Assembly: GCA_963737225.1 (NCBI GenBank)
Contig: CAVTSA010000013.1
Coordinates: 372,001-436,000 of the forward strand
Origin: CAVTSA01 sp963737225
Lineage (GTDB): Bacteria; Chloroflexota; Dormibacteria; Dormibacterales; Dormibacteraceae
DNA length: 64,000 nt
Reading direction: 5' to 3'
The translations under genes were made by a program, and so were the position numbers. The notes beneath the pieces were generated by a model, which saw only the letters and a list, made by a program, of their open reading frames with translations, searched no databases and was not told the DNA's origin. Below, in pieces: positions 8,038 through 16,714 of this stretch. Within the stretch, counting starts at the first letter, position 1. The number at the start of each line of letters is the position of its first letter.

Positions 8038-9861
8038 ATGACGGACCGCGCTCCTTCGGTCGCCGCCGCACCCGCCACCGAGCGGGGCCGGGTAGTCCTC
8101 GTCGAGCGCCTCCCGGTGCTCGGTTTGATCGCGGTAACCGTGCTCGCGCTGGTCCTTGACTTCTGGACCCTGAGCCGCAACGGGTACGGGAACGACTTCT
8201 ACGCGGCCTCGGTGGTCAGCATGACGCGGGGCTGGCACGACTTCTTCTTCGTCGCGTTCGACCCGCCGGGCTTCGTCACCGTCGACAAGCCGCCTCTCTC
8301 CCTGTGGGTGGAGGCGGCCAGCGTCAAGCTGTTCGGCGTCTCCAGCCTCTCCGTGCTGGGTCCCAGCGCGGTGGCAGGAGCCGTCTCCGTGGCGGTGCTG
8401 ACCCGGACCGTCTGGCGGGTGTGGGGAAGCGTCGCGGGACTGGTGGCGGGCACCGCGCTCGCCCTGACGCCGGTAGCGCTGGTCGTCGCCCGCAGCAACA
8501 ACACGGACGCGATCATGATCATGCTGCTCGTCCTGAGCGCCTGGGCGGCGGTACGGGCCGTGCAGTCGGGCCGGATCTGGTGGGTGCTGGCGACGGGCCT
8601 GCTGGTCGGGCTGGCTTTCAACGCGAAGACGCTCGCGGCCTACCTGGTCGTCCCCGGCTTCGTGGTCGCCTACCTGCTCACCGACGTCCGCAGCCTGCGC
8701 GTGCGGATCCTGCACCTGGTCGGCGCCGGGCTCGTCCTGGCCGTGGTCTCGGCCGCCTGGCTGACCGCGGTCGATCTGACACCTGCCGCCCAGCGGCCCT
8801 GGGTCGACAGCACGCAGGACAACAGCGAGTGGAGCCTCGCGTTCGGCTACAACGGGCTGCAGCGGATCTTCGGGCGCGGGCGCACGGGAGCCGGTGCCGG
8901 TGCGTTCGGTGGTGGTGGCGGCGGGGCGGGTGGAGCGGGCGCCGCCCGTGCCGGCGGGTCCCCGTCTGCCAGTGGGTTCGGAGGGAGAGGTTTCGGCGGC
9001 GCCGGCGCCCCCGGCGCGGGCGGGGGAACGGGTGGGGCCGCCTTCGGCGGCGCAACGGGTTGGAACCGGCTCCTGACCGGGGAGCTCGGCGGGCAGGCCG
9101 GCTGGCTGCTGCCGTTCGCGCTGACCGGCCTGGTCTCGGCGGTGATCGCCGGGATCACCAGGCGCGACCGGGTCCGCCTCGCCGCGCTCACCGTCTTCGC
9201 GGGCTGGGCCGCGGTCACGTTCGTCGTCTTCAGCTACTCGAGCGGCACGTTCCACCCCTACTACATCGCGGAGCTGGCGCCGCCGACCGCGGCGCTGGTC
9301 GGGATCGGCGCCGTCAGCCTCTGGCGCGACGTGCTGTCTCGCACGTGGCGGGGGGTCCTGCCGCTCGCCGCGCTCGCCGGGACCGCCGCGCTCCAGGTCG
9401 TGATCCTGCGCGACTATCCGCAGGAGCTCTCAGGGTGGAGCACCGCTCTGCTCGTCATCTCGATCGTGCTGGGTCTGGGACTCCTCGGGTGGTCGCTCGC
9501 CTCGCGACGAGCTCCGGTGCTCTGGCGCCGGCCGCGGCCGCTCGCCGCCGCCGCGCTGGCGGTGGGTCTGGCGGCCCTGCTGGTCGCCCCGGCGGTCTGG
9601 TCCGGCATCACCGTCACGTCGGTCGCGAACGGCACCATCCCCCAGGCGGGACCGTCGACGGCCTCCGCGTTCGGCGGTGGCGCCGGCCCTGGGCACCGGC
9701 GGCCGCTTCGGAGGCGGCGTCGCCGGCGGCACGACCACCGACAGCCGGCTCGTCTCGTATCTGGAAGCTCACAAGGGCGGCGTGCGCTACCTGGTCGCGG
9801 TGGCGGACTCCCAGACCGGGGCGCCCCTGATCATCGCCAGCGACGGCAAGCCTCAACGTGA
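8038..9861 (+). CDS. GT39-type membrane glycosyltransferase, C-terminus lost to frameshift
   Basis: The intact part (about 550 residues, ending near base 9680) is a polytopic membrane protein of the dolichyl-phosphate-mannose-protein mannosyltransferase/ArnT-like family: the first luminal loop holds FDPPGFVTVDKPPLSLWVEA and about 10 hydrophobic segments follow. A Gly/Ala-rich insert (bases about 8895-9055) precedes the segment GWNRLLTGELGGQAGWLLPFA. After about 9680 the frame turns into an Arg-rich shadow (HRRPLRRRRRR) while the expected C-terminal soluble domain continues in the +1 frame and then +1 again (see 9677-10154). Either two sequencing indels or a real inactivation explains this. 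ATG 8038 has no clear ribosome site. Confidence 0.72.
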   Translation: MTDRAPSVAAAPATERGRVVLVERLPVLGLIAVTVLALVLDFWTLSRNGYGNDFYAASVVSMTRGWHDFFFVAFDPPGFVTVDKPPLSLWVEAASVKLFGVSSLSVLGPSAVAGAVSVAVLTRTVWRVWGSVAGLVAGTALALTPVALVVARSNNTDAIMIMLLVLSAWAAVRAVQSGRIWWVLATGLLVGLAFNAKTLAAYLVVPGFVVAYLLTDVRSLRVRILHLVGAGLVLAVVSAAWLTAVDLTPAAQRPWVDSTQDNSEWSLAFGYNGLQRIFGRGRTGAGAGAFGGGGGGAGGAGAARAGGSPSASGFGGRGFGGAGAPGAGGGTGGAAFGGATGWNRLLTGELGGQAGWLLPFALTGLVSAVIAGITRRDRVRLAALTVFAGWAAVTFVVFSYSSGTFHPYYIAELAPPTAALVGIGAVSLWRDVLSRTWRGVLPLAALAGTAALQVVILRDYPQELSGWSTALLVISIVLGLGLLGWSLASRRAPVLWRRPRPLAAAALAVGLAALLVAPAVWSGITVTSVANGTIPQAGPSTASAFGGGAGPGHRRPLRRRRRRRHDHRQPARLVSGSSQGRRALPGRGGGLPDRGAPDHRQRRQAST

Positions 9862-10154
9862 TCTCCCTGGGCGGGTTCCTGGGCTCGGATCCGATCCTCA
9901 CGCCGACGTCGCTCGCCCATCTGGTGGAGAAGGGAGAGCTCCGGTACGTGCTGCTCGGCGGCGGTGGGCCGGGTGGCGGCGGTGGGTTCGCCCGTGGCTC
10001 CGGTGCCTCGGGCGGCTCGGCCACCGAATACGTGAGCTCGGTGTGCACCGCGGTCCCCTCGGGGGCGTCGGGCACCTCGGAGCTGTACGACTGTCAGGGG
10101 AAGGGCGCCGCCCTCGTCGCCGCCGCGAAGGGGGGCGGGTCGGGCGCCAAGTAG
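9677..10154 (+). pseudogene. Displaced C-terminal domain of the GT39 protein (two frameshifts)
   Basis: The soluble C-terminal domain expected after the last membrane segment of the upstream gene is present in two shifted frames. Bases 9677-9852 encode DSRLVSYLEAHKGGVRYLVAV and QTGAPLIIASDGKP; from about 9853 the next frame reads NVISLGGFLGSDPIL, LTSLAHLV-like sequence, a second Gly-rich stretch and a stop at 10154. Joined with +1 corrections near 9680 and 9852 they make one continuous domain. If the shifts are real the gene is broken; if they are sequencing errors the full CDS is 8038-10154. Taken alone, GTG at 9858 could be called as a separate 98-residue gene. Confidence 0.7.
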
Positions 10155-10160
10155 GGCCTG

Positions 10161-10236
10161 ATCGCCGGCACTCGGGGCGACTGCGGCGCGATGTGGGCTC
10201 TGACTGCCGCCACTCGGGGGTACTGAGGCGGCGCCT
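10161..10236. repeat. Paired repeat, class H (ACTCGGGG), 42-base period
   Basis: Two imperfect direct copies of a roughly 30-base unit, each with the core ACTCGGGG (10171-10178 and 10213-10220), start 42 bases apart between two convergent genes. Flanks are similar (GCCGGCACTCGGGGCGACTG against GCCGCCACTCGGGGGTACTG). The spacing matches the other paired elements of the window. Confidence 0.6.
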
Positions 10237-10241
10237 CCCGG

Positions 10242-11033
10242 TCACCGCGCGCCCAGTTCTCGCCGTCGTGCCCGACCCTCGCGCCAGAAGCTGACGCGTA
10301 CCCGCCACAGGCCCCGCAGGTCCTCGAGAACCGTGGGTCCGAGGTCGACCCGGGTGTCCAGGTCCTCGATCCAGTCGACGGGTACCTCGAAGATCCGGTA
10401 GCCGAGACGCGAGGCGTTGAGGAGCAGCTCGGTGTCGAAAAACCAAGAGTCGTTCTCGACCAGCGGCACCAGCCGGAGCGCGGCGTGCCGGGTGAGCCCC
10501 TTGAAGCCGCACTGTGCGTCGCTGAAGCCGGGCCGGAAGAGCAGCCAGATGATGGCGTTGTAGGCGCGGGACAGGATCTCGCGCTTCGGCTGGCGGCGGA
10601 TGCGCGAAGCCGGCAGCAGGCGGGACCCGATCGCCACCTCGCTGTGGCCGCTCCGCAGCGACGCCAGGAGAGGACCCAGGCAGTCGAGGTTCGTGGAGAG
10701 GTCGACGTCCATGTAGCAGACGAGGTCGGCCCGGCTTTCGAGCCAGGCCTTCCGCAGCGCCCGCCCGCGACCTTTGCTGTCCAGGCGCAGCGCCTGGACG
10801 CGGGGCAGCAGCGCGGTGAGCCGGAGCGCGATCGCCCACGTCCCATCGGTGCTCGCGTTGTCGGCGATCGTGATCTCCCAGCGCTCATCGAGCTCCCGGG
10901 AGAGGTAGTCGTGAAGGGTCGCGATGCTGTGGGCGAGCTCTTCCGCCTCGTTGTAGACCGGGATCACGACCTGGACCGAGGGTGGCGACGCCGGGGGCGG
11001 CTCGTCCGCCCGGCTTCGGTCGGCGAACGTCAT
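10242..11033 (-). CDS. Family 2 glycosyltransferase, dolichyl-phosphate-sugar synthase-like
   Basis: A 263-residue soluble GT2 protein. VVIPVYNEAEELAHSI starts the GT-A domain, then ITIADNASTDGTW, and the DxD motif is DLVCYMDVDLSTNLDCL. Later motifs (GSRLLPASRIRR, DAQCGFKGLTRHAA, WFFDTELL) match the polyprenyl-phosphate glucose/mannose synthase group, which supplies lipid-linked sugars to GT39/GT-C membrane transferases such as the convergent neighbour. ATG at 11033 is taken as start because the domain begins about 20 residues later; the frame is open further upstream without a better start. No strong ribosome site was seen. Confidence 0.85.
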   Translation of the reverse strand: MTFADRSRADEPPPASPPSVQVVIPVYNEAEELAHSIATLHDYLSRELDERWEITIADNASTDGTWAIALRLTALLPRVQALRLDSKGRGRALRKAWLESRADLVCYMDVDLSTNLDCLGPLLASLRSGHSEVAIGSRLLPASRIRRQPKREILSRAYNAIIWLLFRPGFSDAQCGFKGLTRHAALRLVPLVENDSWFFDTELLLNASRLGYRIFEVPVDWIEDLDTRVDLGPTVLEDLRGLWRVRVSFWREGRARRRELGAR

Positions 11034-11298
11034 GTCTCGAAGATGGGCGCCCCCACCTTGCGAACGCATTACCGTTGCTGCCGCGCGTGGCGCTGCTGGA
11101 CCGACGTGGACTCCGACCTCGGCGCGGGGGTCGCCGGCGCGGTCGGGGCGCCGGTTCCGGCGTTGGCGCCCGCTCCAGCCCAGGAACGCCGCGGGCCGCA
11201 CGGGGCGGCGGCTTCCTGGGGGCGCCTCCCCCTTTTGCGTGGCGCGTAGCATCGCCGGTCGGTCCCGAACCGCACACCGACAGGAGCACGTCATAGCG

Positions 11299-12462
11299 AT
11301 GCCAGAAGCCGTCATCGTCGCCGCCGGACGCACGCCGATCGGGCGCGCCTTCAAGGGGTCACTGGTCGACTGGCGCGCTGACGACCTCGCGACCCACGTC
11401 ACCACCGAGGTCCTGAAGCAGGTGCCGGAGCTGCCGGCCTCGCAGATCGAGGATCTGATCTGCGGGTGCGGCCTGCCGGGCGGCGAGCAGGGCTTCAACC
11501 TGGGCCGCGTGGTCTCCATCCTCGCCCACCTCGACACGCCGGGCTGCACCGTCACCCGCTACTGCTCGTCGTCGCTGCAGACCACCCGGATGGCGGCCCA
11601 CGCGATCCGCGCCGGGGAGGGCGACGTCTTTCTCTCGGTCGGCGTCGAGTGTGTCTCGCGGTTCGGGAACGGGACCTCGGACATCCCGACCAACCAGAAC
11701 CCGCGCCTGGAACCGGACAACCCCGAGGGCTTCCCGGACGTCTATATCCAGATGGGCCAGACGGCGGAGAACGTCGCCGAGCGCGAGCAGATCACGCGAG
11801 AGGAGATGGACCGCTACGCGGTGAAGAGCCAGACCGCTGCCGTCCAGGCCCGCGAGGACGGCTTCTTCGACCGCGAGATCATCCCCGTGCCGCTCGGCGA
11901 CGGCCGGCTGTTCACCAAGGACGACGGCCCACGGCCCGGCACCACGATGGAAAAGCTGGCCGCCCTGGAGCCGGTCTTCCGTCCCGGCGGCAGCGTGACC
12001 GCGGGGAACTCCTGCCCGCTCAACGACGGCGCGGCGGCGGTCGTCGTGATGTCCGACACCCGGGCCCGCGAGCTGGGCCTGAAGCCACTCGCCCGGGTGA
12101 TCTCCACCGGTCTTTCGGCCCTGGAGCCGGAGTTCATGGGTTTGGGGCCGATCGATGCCTCGAAGCAGGCGCTCGCGCGGGCCGGGATGAGGATCGAGGA
12201 CATCGACGTGGTCGAGCTCAACGAGGCGTTCGCGGCACAGGTGATCCCCTCCGCGCGTGGGATCGGGGTCGACCCCTTCAGCGACAAGCTGAACCCCCAC
12301 GGCGGCGCCATCGCGCTTGGCCACCCGTTCGGCATGACGGGAGCCCGGATCCTCTGCACGCTGCTCAACGACCTGCGCACGCTGGACAAGACCTACGGCC
12401 TGGAGACCATGTGCGTCGGCGGCGGTCAGGGGATGGCGATGATCGTGGAGCGGCTCAACTAG
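11299..12462 (+). CDS. Acetyl-CoA C-acyltransferase (thiolase)
   Basis: The 387-residue thiolase has the N-terminal VIVAAGRTPIGRAFKG, the nucleophilic Cys in VTRYCSSSLQT (about residue 91), the NEAFAAQ motif, the catalytic His in GGAIALGHPFGMTGAR and the second Cys in MCVGGGQGMA. All catalytic residues are present, so it should catalyse thiolytic cleavage of 3-ketoacyl-CoA or the reverse condensation. CAGGAG lies about 11 bases before the ATG. It stands alone, downstream of a divergent gene and followed by a class A paired repeat; which acyl-CoA pathway it serves is not indicated by neighbours. Confidence 0.93.
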   Translation: MPEAVIVAAGRTPIGRAFKGSLVDWRADDLATHVTTEVLKQVPELPASQIEDLICGCGLPGGEQGFNLGRVVSILAHLDTPGCTVTRYCSSSLQTTRMAAHAIRAGEGDVFLSVGVECVSRFGNGTSDIPTNQNPRLEPDNPEGFPDVYIQMGQTAENVAEREQITREEMDRYAVKSQTAAVQAREDGFFDREIIPVPLGDGRLFTKDDGPRPGTTMEKLAALEPVFRPGGSVTAGNSCPLNDGAAAVVVMSDTRARELGLKPLARVISTGLSALEPEFMGLGPIDASKQALARAGMRIEDIDVVELNEAFAAQVIPSARGIGVDPFSDKLNPHGGAIALGHPFGMTGARILCTLLNDLRTLDKTYGLETMCVGGGQGMAMIVERLN

Positions 12463-12480
12463 CCTCCGCCGCGACACACC

Positions 12481-12546
12481 GGGCCATCTGTGTACAGATG
12501 GCCCGTTCCGTGTCCGATTCCCGGTACATCTGTCGACAGATGGCCC
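12481..12546. repeat. Paired palindrome, class A, 42-base spacing
   Basis: Two copies of a roughly 24-base palindrome built on CCATCTGTCGACAGATGG lie between the thiolase and a lipoprotein gene. The first copy (12481-12504) has an 11-base-pair perfect stem with TGTA at its centre; the second (12523-12546) has the exact CTGTCGACAG core. Their centres are 42 bases apart with an 18-base spacer. The same element occurs in the opposite orientation at 55329-55396 with a different spacer of the same length. Confidence 0.75.
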
Positions 12547-12634
12547 AGAGACGGCCCCCAAGGGGAGTGCGGGGGAGTGGGCGACTGGGCGGAAGTCCCG
12601 CCAGTTCGGGACAGAAAACGGACGTACCGTGTGG

Positions 12635-12640
12635 TAGCGT
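12635..12640 (+). promoter_or_regulatory. Candidate -10 of the 12650 lipoprotein gene
   Basis: TAGCGT ends 9 bases before the ATG at 12650, the same distance as the TACACT before the ilv leader peptide. No ribosome-binding sequence lies between, so the mRNA is probably leaderless. Confidence 0.4.
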
Positions 12641-12649
12641 CGGCGGGCG

Positions 12650-14065
12650 ATGCCCGGGTTCATGCGACCCCTCTCGGCAGTTTCGGCGGCACTGGTGTGT
12701 GCGCTACTTCTGACCTCCGTGCTGGTTGCATGCGACGGCCGCTCGACCGCCGGCTCCCTCCTTTCGGCTTGCCAGTTCCAGAAGGCAGCGCACCCGGTAC
12801 AGGTCGCGTTCTGCGACACCTTCGAGCATGCCGCGGCGTCCAACTCCTCTCGTTCCGGCGCGCTCAACCCCACCGTCTGGGGGGTTTCCGAGATCAGCGC
12901 CCTCGACAACCCCTCCCAGGGCAAGGAGAACGAGTTCGTCCGCGCCACCGCTCCCAAGGCCTGCGGTGGCGGTTCGGTGCTGCCGCCGGAGAACGTCCAG
13001 ATCTGCAACGGCCACCTCTTCGACACCGCCGACGACGGCGGGTCGCAGACGGTGGTCGGCATGTACCCGCGCCAGCCGTTCGACATCGCGGGACGGACCG
13101 GCGACGTGACCTTCGATGTCTCCAACGACACCCTCGGCCCGCATGCCGCCTGGCCCGCCTTCGTGTACACCGACCAGCCGGTCCCCGCTCCCTACCAGCA
13201 CGCCGCCGCGATCGACACCTACGCCCGCAACAGCTTCGGCTTCACGATGGACGGGGCCAGTGAGGGCGGCAACTGCCCCTCCGGGCAGTGGACCGTCGGC
13301 TCGATGTTCGTGACCCGCGACTACGCTCTGGACTCGATCGGACCGGGCACCTCGCCTGACGGCACCTTCGCGCAGGACGGCTGCGTCACCGAGTCGACCA
13401 ATCCGGCGGTGATGAGTCACGTGGAGGTCCAGATCTCGGTCAACCAGGTCACCGTCTGGGCCTCGGACGCCGGCACCTCCCACCTGATCAAGATTGCCGA
13501 GCTCGACGGCGCCAACCTGCCCCTGACCCGCGGCTTGATCTGGCTGGAGGACGCCCACTACAACGCCGGCAAGTACCCGCCCGGTCAGCGCAACAACACG
13601 TTCGGCTGGGGCGACGTCGGCTTCGACGGTCCGATCCTCCCTCGCGACCGCGGGTTCGACGTTCCGGTGAACAACGCCGGCCGCGACGCGCGCGACCGGA
13701 ATACCGGGTGGAGCTGGGACGACCAGACCGTCAGCGTCCACACGTTGCCGGTGCCGAGCGCCTCCCTCAAGCACGCCAAGGGCGCACTGGTGGAGTTCAA
13801 CTGGTTCGCCGACGCCCAGACGGTTCCGACCGTCAGCCTCAACGGGCACGCGCCGATCTCGACCGCCTGGCCGTTCTCGGACAGCAACTCCTACAGCTGG
13901 CGAACCATCGCGATCCAGGTGCCGCTTCGGGAGGTGGTCCGGGGCTCGAACACGATCACGGTGGAGCAGGCCCGCAACCCCGAGGGGAGCATCGCCAACT
14001 TCGACCTCATCCTGCAGGGAGCCGGCGGCGTGCCCTCCTGCCTCGATCCCTCGAGCTGCGGCTGA
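12650..14065 (+). CDS. Large exported lipoprotein of unknown function
   Basis: The 471-residue protein starts with a signal peptide ending in the lipobox LVAC (Cys near residue 28; the ATG at 12662 is also possible), so it should be anchored on the outer face of the membrane. The mature part is rich in aromatic, Asn and Gly residues and looks like a beta-sandwich carbohydrate-active or lectin-like protein (for example WLEDAHYNAGKYPPGQRNN, then a C-terminal domain with VEFNWFADAQTVPTVSLNG). Several Cys pairs suggest disulfides. I do not recognise a catalytic motif. It is preceded by a class A repeat and a short-spaced -10, and is probably transcribed alone. Confidence 0.72.
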   Translation: MPGFMRPLSAVSAALVCALLLTSVLVACDGRSTAGSLLSACQFQKAAHPVQVAFCDTFEHAAASNSSRSGALNPTVWGVSEISALDNPSQGKENEFVRATAPKACGGGSVLPPENVQICNGHLFDTADDGGSQTVVGMYPRQPFDIAGRTGDVTFDVSNDTLGPHAAWPAFVYTDQPVPAPYQHAAAIDTYARNSFGFTMDGASEGGNCPSGQWTVGSMFVTRDYALDSIGPGTSPDGTFAQDGCVTESTNPAVMSHVEVQISVNQVTVWASDAGTSHLIKIAELDGANLPLTRGLIWLEDAHYNAGKYPPGQRNNTFGWGDVGFDGPILPRDRGFDVPVNNAGRDARDRNTGWSWDDQTVSVHTLPVPSASLKHAKGALVEFNWFADAQTVPTVSLNGHAPISTAWPFSDSNSYSWRTIAIQVPLREVVRGSNTITVEQARNPEGSIANFDLILQGAGGVPSCLDPSSCG

Positions 14066-14075
14066 CGGGCCTCGG

Positions 14076-15056
14076 TCAGAGAGTGGCCGGCCGCAGTGCC
14101 GGGACCACGTCCTTCGCCAGCAGCTCCAGCCCCGCCGCCAACCCCTCGACGCCGAAGGGCGGCCCGAACTCGATCCGCTCAGCCCCCGCCGCGAACAGGG
14201 CGGCCGCGTGCTCGGCGACCTGGCCCGGGGTGCCCGCCAGTGCGAACCGGTCCAGCACGTCATCCGGCACCAGCGCCGCCGCCGCGTCGAGGGCGCCCTC
14301 GCGAAGGAGCGCGCGGAGCTGCCGCAGCAGGTCCGGATCGACGTCGAACGTCGGATCGAGCGCGCCCACCACCTCGATGTAGGGCGCGGCGCGGCGGCGC
14401 GCACTCGCTCGCGCCCGCGCTCCGTCGGCATCGACCACGGTGACCGTGCCCACCACCAGGCGTGTGCCCGTGCCACCCAGCTGCCGCGCCAGGCGCTTGG
14501 TCAGCTCCGGGTTGGCGCTTGCTCCGAGCTTCTGTTCCTCCGCGATCTCCCCCGCCAGCGCCGTGATGCGGGGTCCCCACCCGCCGATCAAGAGCGGGAT
14601 CTCGCTCCGCTCGACCGGATATTCGAGTGCGATCCCGGGATCGAGCTGAAAGACCCGGCCCGCGTACCCGGACGCGTCGCCGCGAAGCAGTCGCCGCACG
14701 ATCTCGACCGCGTCCCGAATGGCGGCGACGGGCCGCGGCTGCGCGAGTCCGAGGCGGTCCAGCCAGGCGCCGCGCGCGAGCCCCAGGTAGGCCCGGCCAC
14801 CGCTGACCGCGTCGACGTAGGCGATCTGCCCGGCGATCTCCATCGGATGCGTGGTGTAGGGGTTCATGCAGCCGGGGCCCAGGCGCACCCGGCGGGTCCG
14901 GGCGGCGCTGATCAACAGGGCCGGGATGGGCGGCTGCATGCCCAGGTCGCCGAACACGCTCAGCACGTCGAACCCCAGCGTCTCCACGCGCTCCGCGAGA
15001 TCTGCCATCTCCGCGGGGCCGAGGACCGGGGCGACGCCGATGCCGAGCTCTCTCAC
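14076..15056 (-). CDS. Luciferase-like (LLM class) flavin-dependent oxidoreductase
   Basis: A 326-residue TIM-barrel protein of the bacterial luciferase family, probably using F420 or FMN. Landmarks: ELGIGVAPVLGPAEMADLAER at the N-terminus, RVRLGPGCMNPYTTHP in the cofactor region, AIRDAVEIVRRLLRGD, and PLLIGGWGPRITALAGEIA. GTG at 15056 is preceded by a near-perfect AGGAGGTGA and overlaps the stop of the upstream TIGR04076-type gene by 4 bases (GTGA), so the two are translationally coupled. The substrate is unknown; relatives act on diverse alcohols, aldehydes and xenobiotics. Confidence 0.86.
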   Translation of the reverse strand: MRELGIGVAPVLGPAEMADLAERVETLGFDVLSVFGDLGMQPPIPALLISAARTRRVRLGPGCMNPYTTHPMEIAGQIAYVDAVSGGRAYLGLARGAWLDRLGLAQPRPVAAIRDAVEIVRRLLRGDASGYAGRVFQLDPGIALEYPVERSEIPLLIGGWGPRITALAGEIAEEQKLGASANPELTKRLARQLGGTGTRLVVGTVTVVDADGARARASARRRAAPYIEVVGALDPTFDVDPDLLRQLRALLREGALDAAAALVPDDVLDRFALAGTPGQVAEHAAALFAAGAERIEFGPPFGVEGLAAGLELLAKDVVPALRPATL

Positions 15057-15373
15057 GTCACCTCCTGGCGGCGGATACGGCGGGGCCGGAGGCGCTCGAT
15101 CCGCATCACCACGCCCTCCTCGGGATCGGGGCACGAAACCAGCGAATCGCCCTCCAGCCAGTCGCCCGGGTCGAGCCGCCGCTGCTTGGCGGGCAGGAGG
15201 GGGAGCGCCGCCGCCAGGGCGTAGAGGCAAAAGTGCCGGCCCTCCGGGAGCACCAGCCGGCTCGACTCGACGAGGTCGATGTGATCACCGACGCGGAGCC
15301 CGCAGACGGACCGCCCGCGGATCTCGACCACGGCCAGGCGCAGGTCGTACAGCTCGGCTCCGTCCTGGTCCAT
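15053..15373 (-). CDS. TIGR04076-like small protein
   Basis: A 106-residue protein. LRLAVVEIRGRSVCGLRVGDHIDL, the central FCLYALAAALPLL and the closing CPDPEEGVVMRIER follow the layout of TIGR04076 proteins (hydrophobic core, then a Cys-Pro-Asp segment), a family of unknown function often placed beside redox enzymes. ATG at 15373 is chosen because it begins the conserved part; the frame is open upstream but the composition there is shadow-like. The gene overlaps the luciferase-like oxidoreductase by 4 bases and probably works with it. Confidence 0.7.
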   Translation of the reverse strand: MDQDGAELYDLRLAVVEIRGRSVCGLRVGDHIDLVESSRLVLPEGRHFCLYALAAALPLLPAKQRRLDPGDWLEGDSLVSCPDPEEGVVMRIERLRPRRIRRQEVT

Positions 15374-15464
15374 GGTGGCCAGTCTGCAGGACTGGCGGCC
15401 CGGACGCGGCGCCCGCCCAAAAAGTTCACAGAACGGAAAGGTTGGGTGGGGGATGATTTGATGC

Positions 15465-15782
15465 ATGCCGACCATGCCGAGCCCCCACACGCCGCGGAGC
15501 CGGGATCGAGCGCTGGCGCGACTTCGTCGCCTGACCATCGGGTCGATCCTCGGCTCGGTGCTGGCGCTGGTCGCGTTCGCCACCGCGGCCGCGGCGAGCT
15601 ACTCGGGCTCCGCTTCGCCCACCACCACGTCGACCACGCCCACGCCGTCGATGTCGACGACCGCGACGCCGGCGGCGACGCCGACCACCTCCGCCACGCC
15701 CACGCCGGTGAGCACGCCGACGCCGGTTCCCACCCCGACCCCCGCCACCAGCCAGCCTCACGCGACCACGAGACCGACCTGA
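15465..15782 (+). CDS. Small Thr/Pro-rich membrane or secreted protein
   Basis: A 105-residue protein: a basic N-terminus (RSRDRALARLRRL), one hydrophobic segment at about residues 25-45 (IGSILGSVLALVAFATAAAA), then a low-complexity tail of Thr, Pro, Ala and Ser (repeats such as TPTPVSTPTPVPTPTP). It is probably a signal-anchored extracellular linker-like protein. Its stop overlaps the start of the apbE gene (TGATG), so it belongs to that operon, where an FMN-carrying protein would be expected. I see no clear flavinylation motif in it. Function unknown. Confidence 0.65.
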   Translation: MPTMPSPHTPRSRDRALARLRRLTIGSILGSVLALVAFATAAAASYSGSASPTTTSTTPTPSMSTTATPAATPTTSATPTPVSTPTPVPTPTPATSQPHATTRPT

Positions 15783-16714
15783 TGGAGGACATCGGCGTTC
15801 GCACCTGGACCGCGCTCGGGATGCAGGTCGAGGTGCTGACCCGGGATCCGGCAGCGCTGTCCGCCGCCTGCGGCGCGGTCGAGGCCGTGCTCGACCAGGC
15901 AGACGCGGCGCTGAGCCGATTTCGCGACGACAGCGAGCTCTCGTACGTCAACGCGAATGCCGGACGGACGCTGCGCGTGAGCCCCTTCTTCGGCGGCGCG
16001 CTGATGGTGGCGCTCCGCGGAGCCCGCCGAACCGACGGTGCCGTCGATCCCACGGTGGGCGCCGTGCTTCGCCGGCTGGGCTACGATCGCGATTTCGACC
16101 TGCTCCGTGCGCGAGGCCCCATCCTGCTTCGAGTCGAGCGCGTGCCGGGCTGGCGCGCGATCACGTTCGATCCGCTCACCCTGACGCTGCGCACGCCACC
16201 GCGGGTCGAGCTCGACCTCGGCTGCACCGGGAAGGCGGTCACCGTCGACCTGGCTGCCGAGGCGGCGCGCGCCGCCGCCGGCTGCGGCGTGCTGGTCGGC
16301 ATCGGTGGCGATCTGCGCTGCGCGGGCCCCACCCCCGAGGAGGGCTGGCAGGTGCTGGCGTGTGAGGAGCGATCGGGCCCCGGTCTGGGCCAGGCGATCG
16401 CAATCTGGGGCGGAGCTTTGGCCACCTCCTCGATCGCGGCGCGTCGCTGGGTGCGCGGAGACGAGACCTTCCATCATCTGATCGATCCCACCACCGGCCG
16501 GCCCGCCGAGGGTCCGCTGCGGACCGCTACCGTGGCGGGTGCCACCTGCGTCGACGCCAACCTGCTGGCGACCTGGGCTCTGGTCCGCGGGGACGAGGGG
16601 ATGGCATCGCTCCGCCGGCACCCGCTCCCGGCCCGCCTGGTCCGCCGCGACGGCAGCCTCCTCCACCTCGGCGGGTGGCCGGTTCCGGAGCCTCTGCAAG
16701 GCCAGGTGGCATGA
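15782..16714 (+). CDS. apbE: FAD:protein FMN transferase (ApbE family)
   Basis: The 310-residue protein attaches FMN covalently to Thr of target flavoproteins outside the membrane or at its surface. Family motifs are present: TWTALGMQVEV at the start, LSRFRDDSELSYVNANAG, VDPTVGAVLRRLGYD, then ELDLGCTGKAVTVDLAAE, LVGIGGDLRCAG and the C-terminal HHLIDPTTGRPAEGPLRTATV with VDANLLATWALV. It starts one base into the stop of the small Thr/Pro-rich gene and ends in an ATGA overlap with a ferric-reductase-like membrane gene. The operon therefore looks like a flavin-dependent membrane electron chain. No signal peptide was seen on the protein itself. Confidence 0.93.
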   Translation: MEDIGVRTWTALGMQVEVLTRDPAALSAACGAVEAVLDQADAALSRFRDDSELSYVNANAGRTLRVSPFFGGALMVALRGARRTDGAVDPTVGAVLRRLGYDRDFDLLRARGPILLRVERVPGWRAITFDPLTLTLRTPPRVELDLGCTGKAVTVDLAAEAARAAAGCGVLVGIGGDLRCAGPTPEEGWQVLACEERSGPGLGQAIAIWGGALATSSIAARRWVRGDETFHHLIDPTTGRPAEGPLRTATVAGATCVDANLLATWALVRGDEGMASLRRHPLPARLVRRDGSLLHLGGWPVPEPLQGQVA

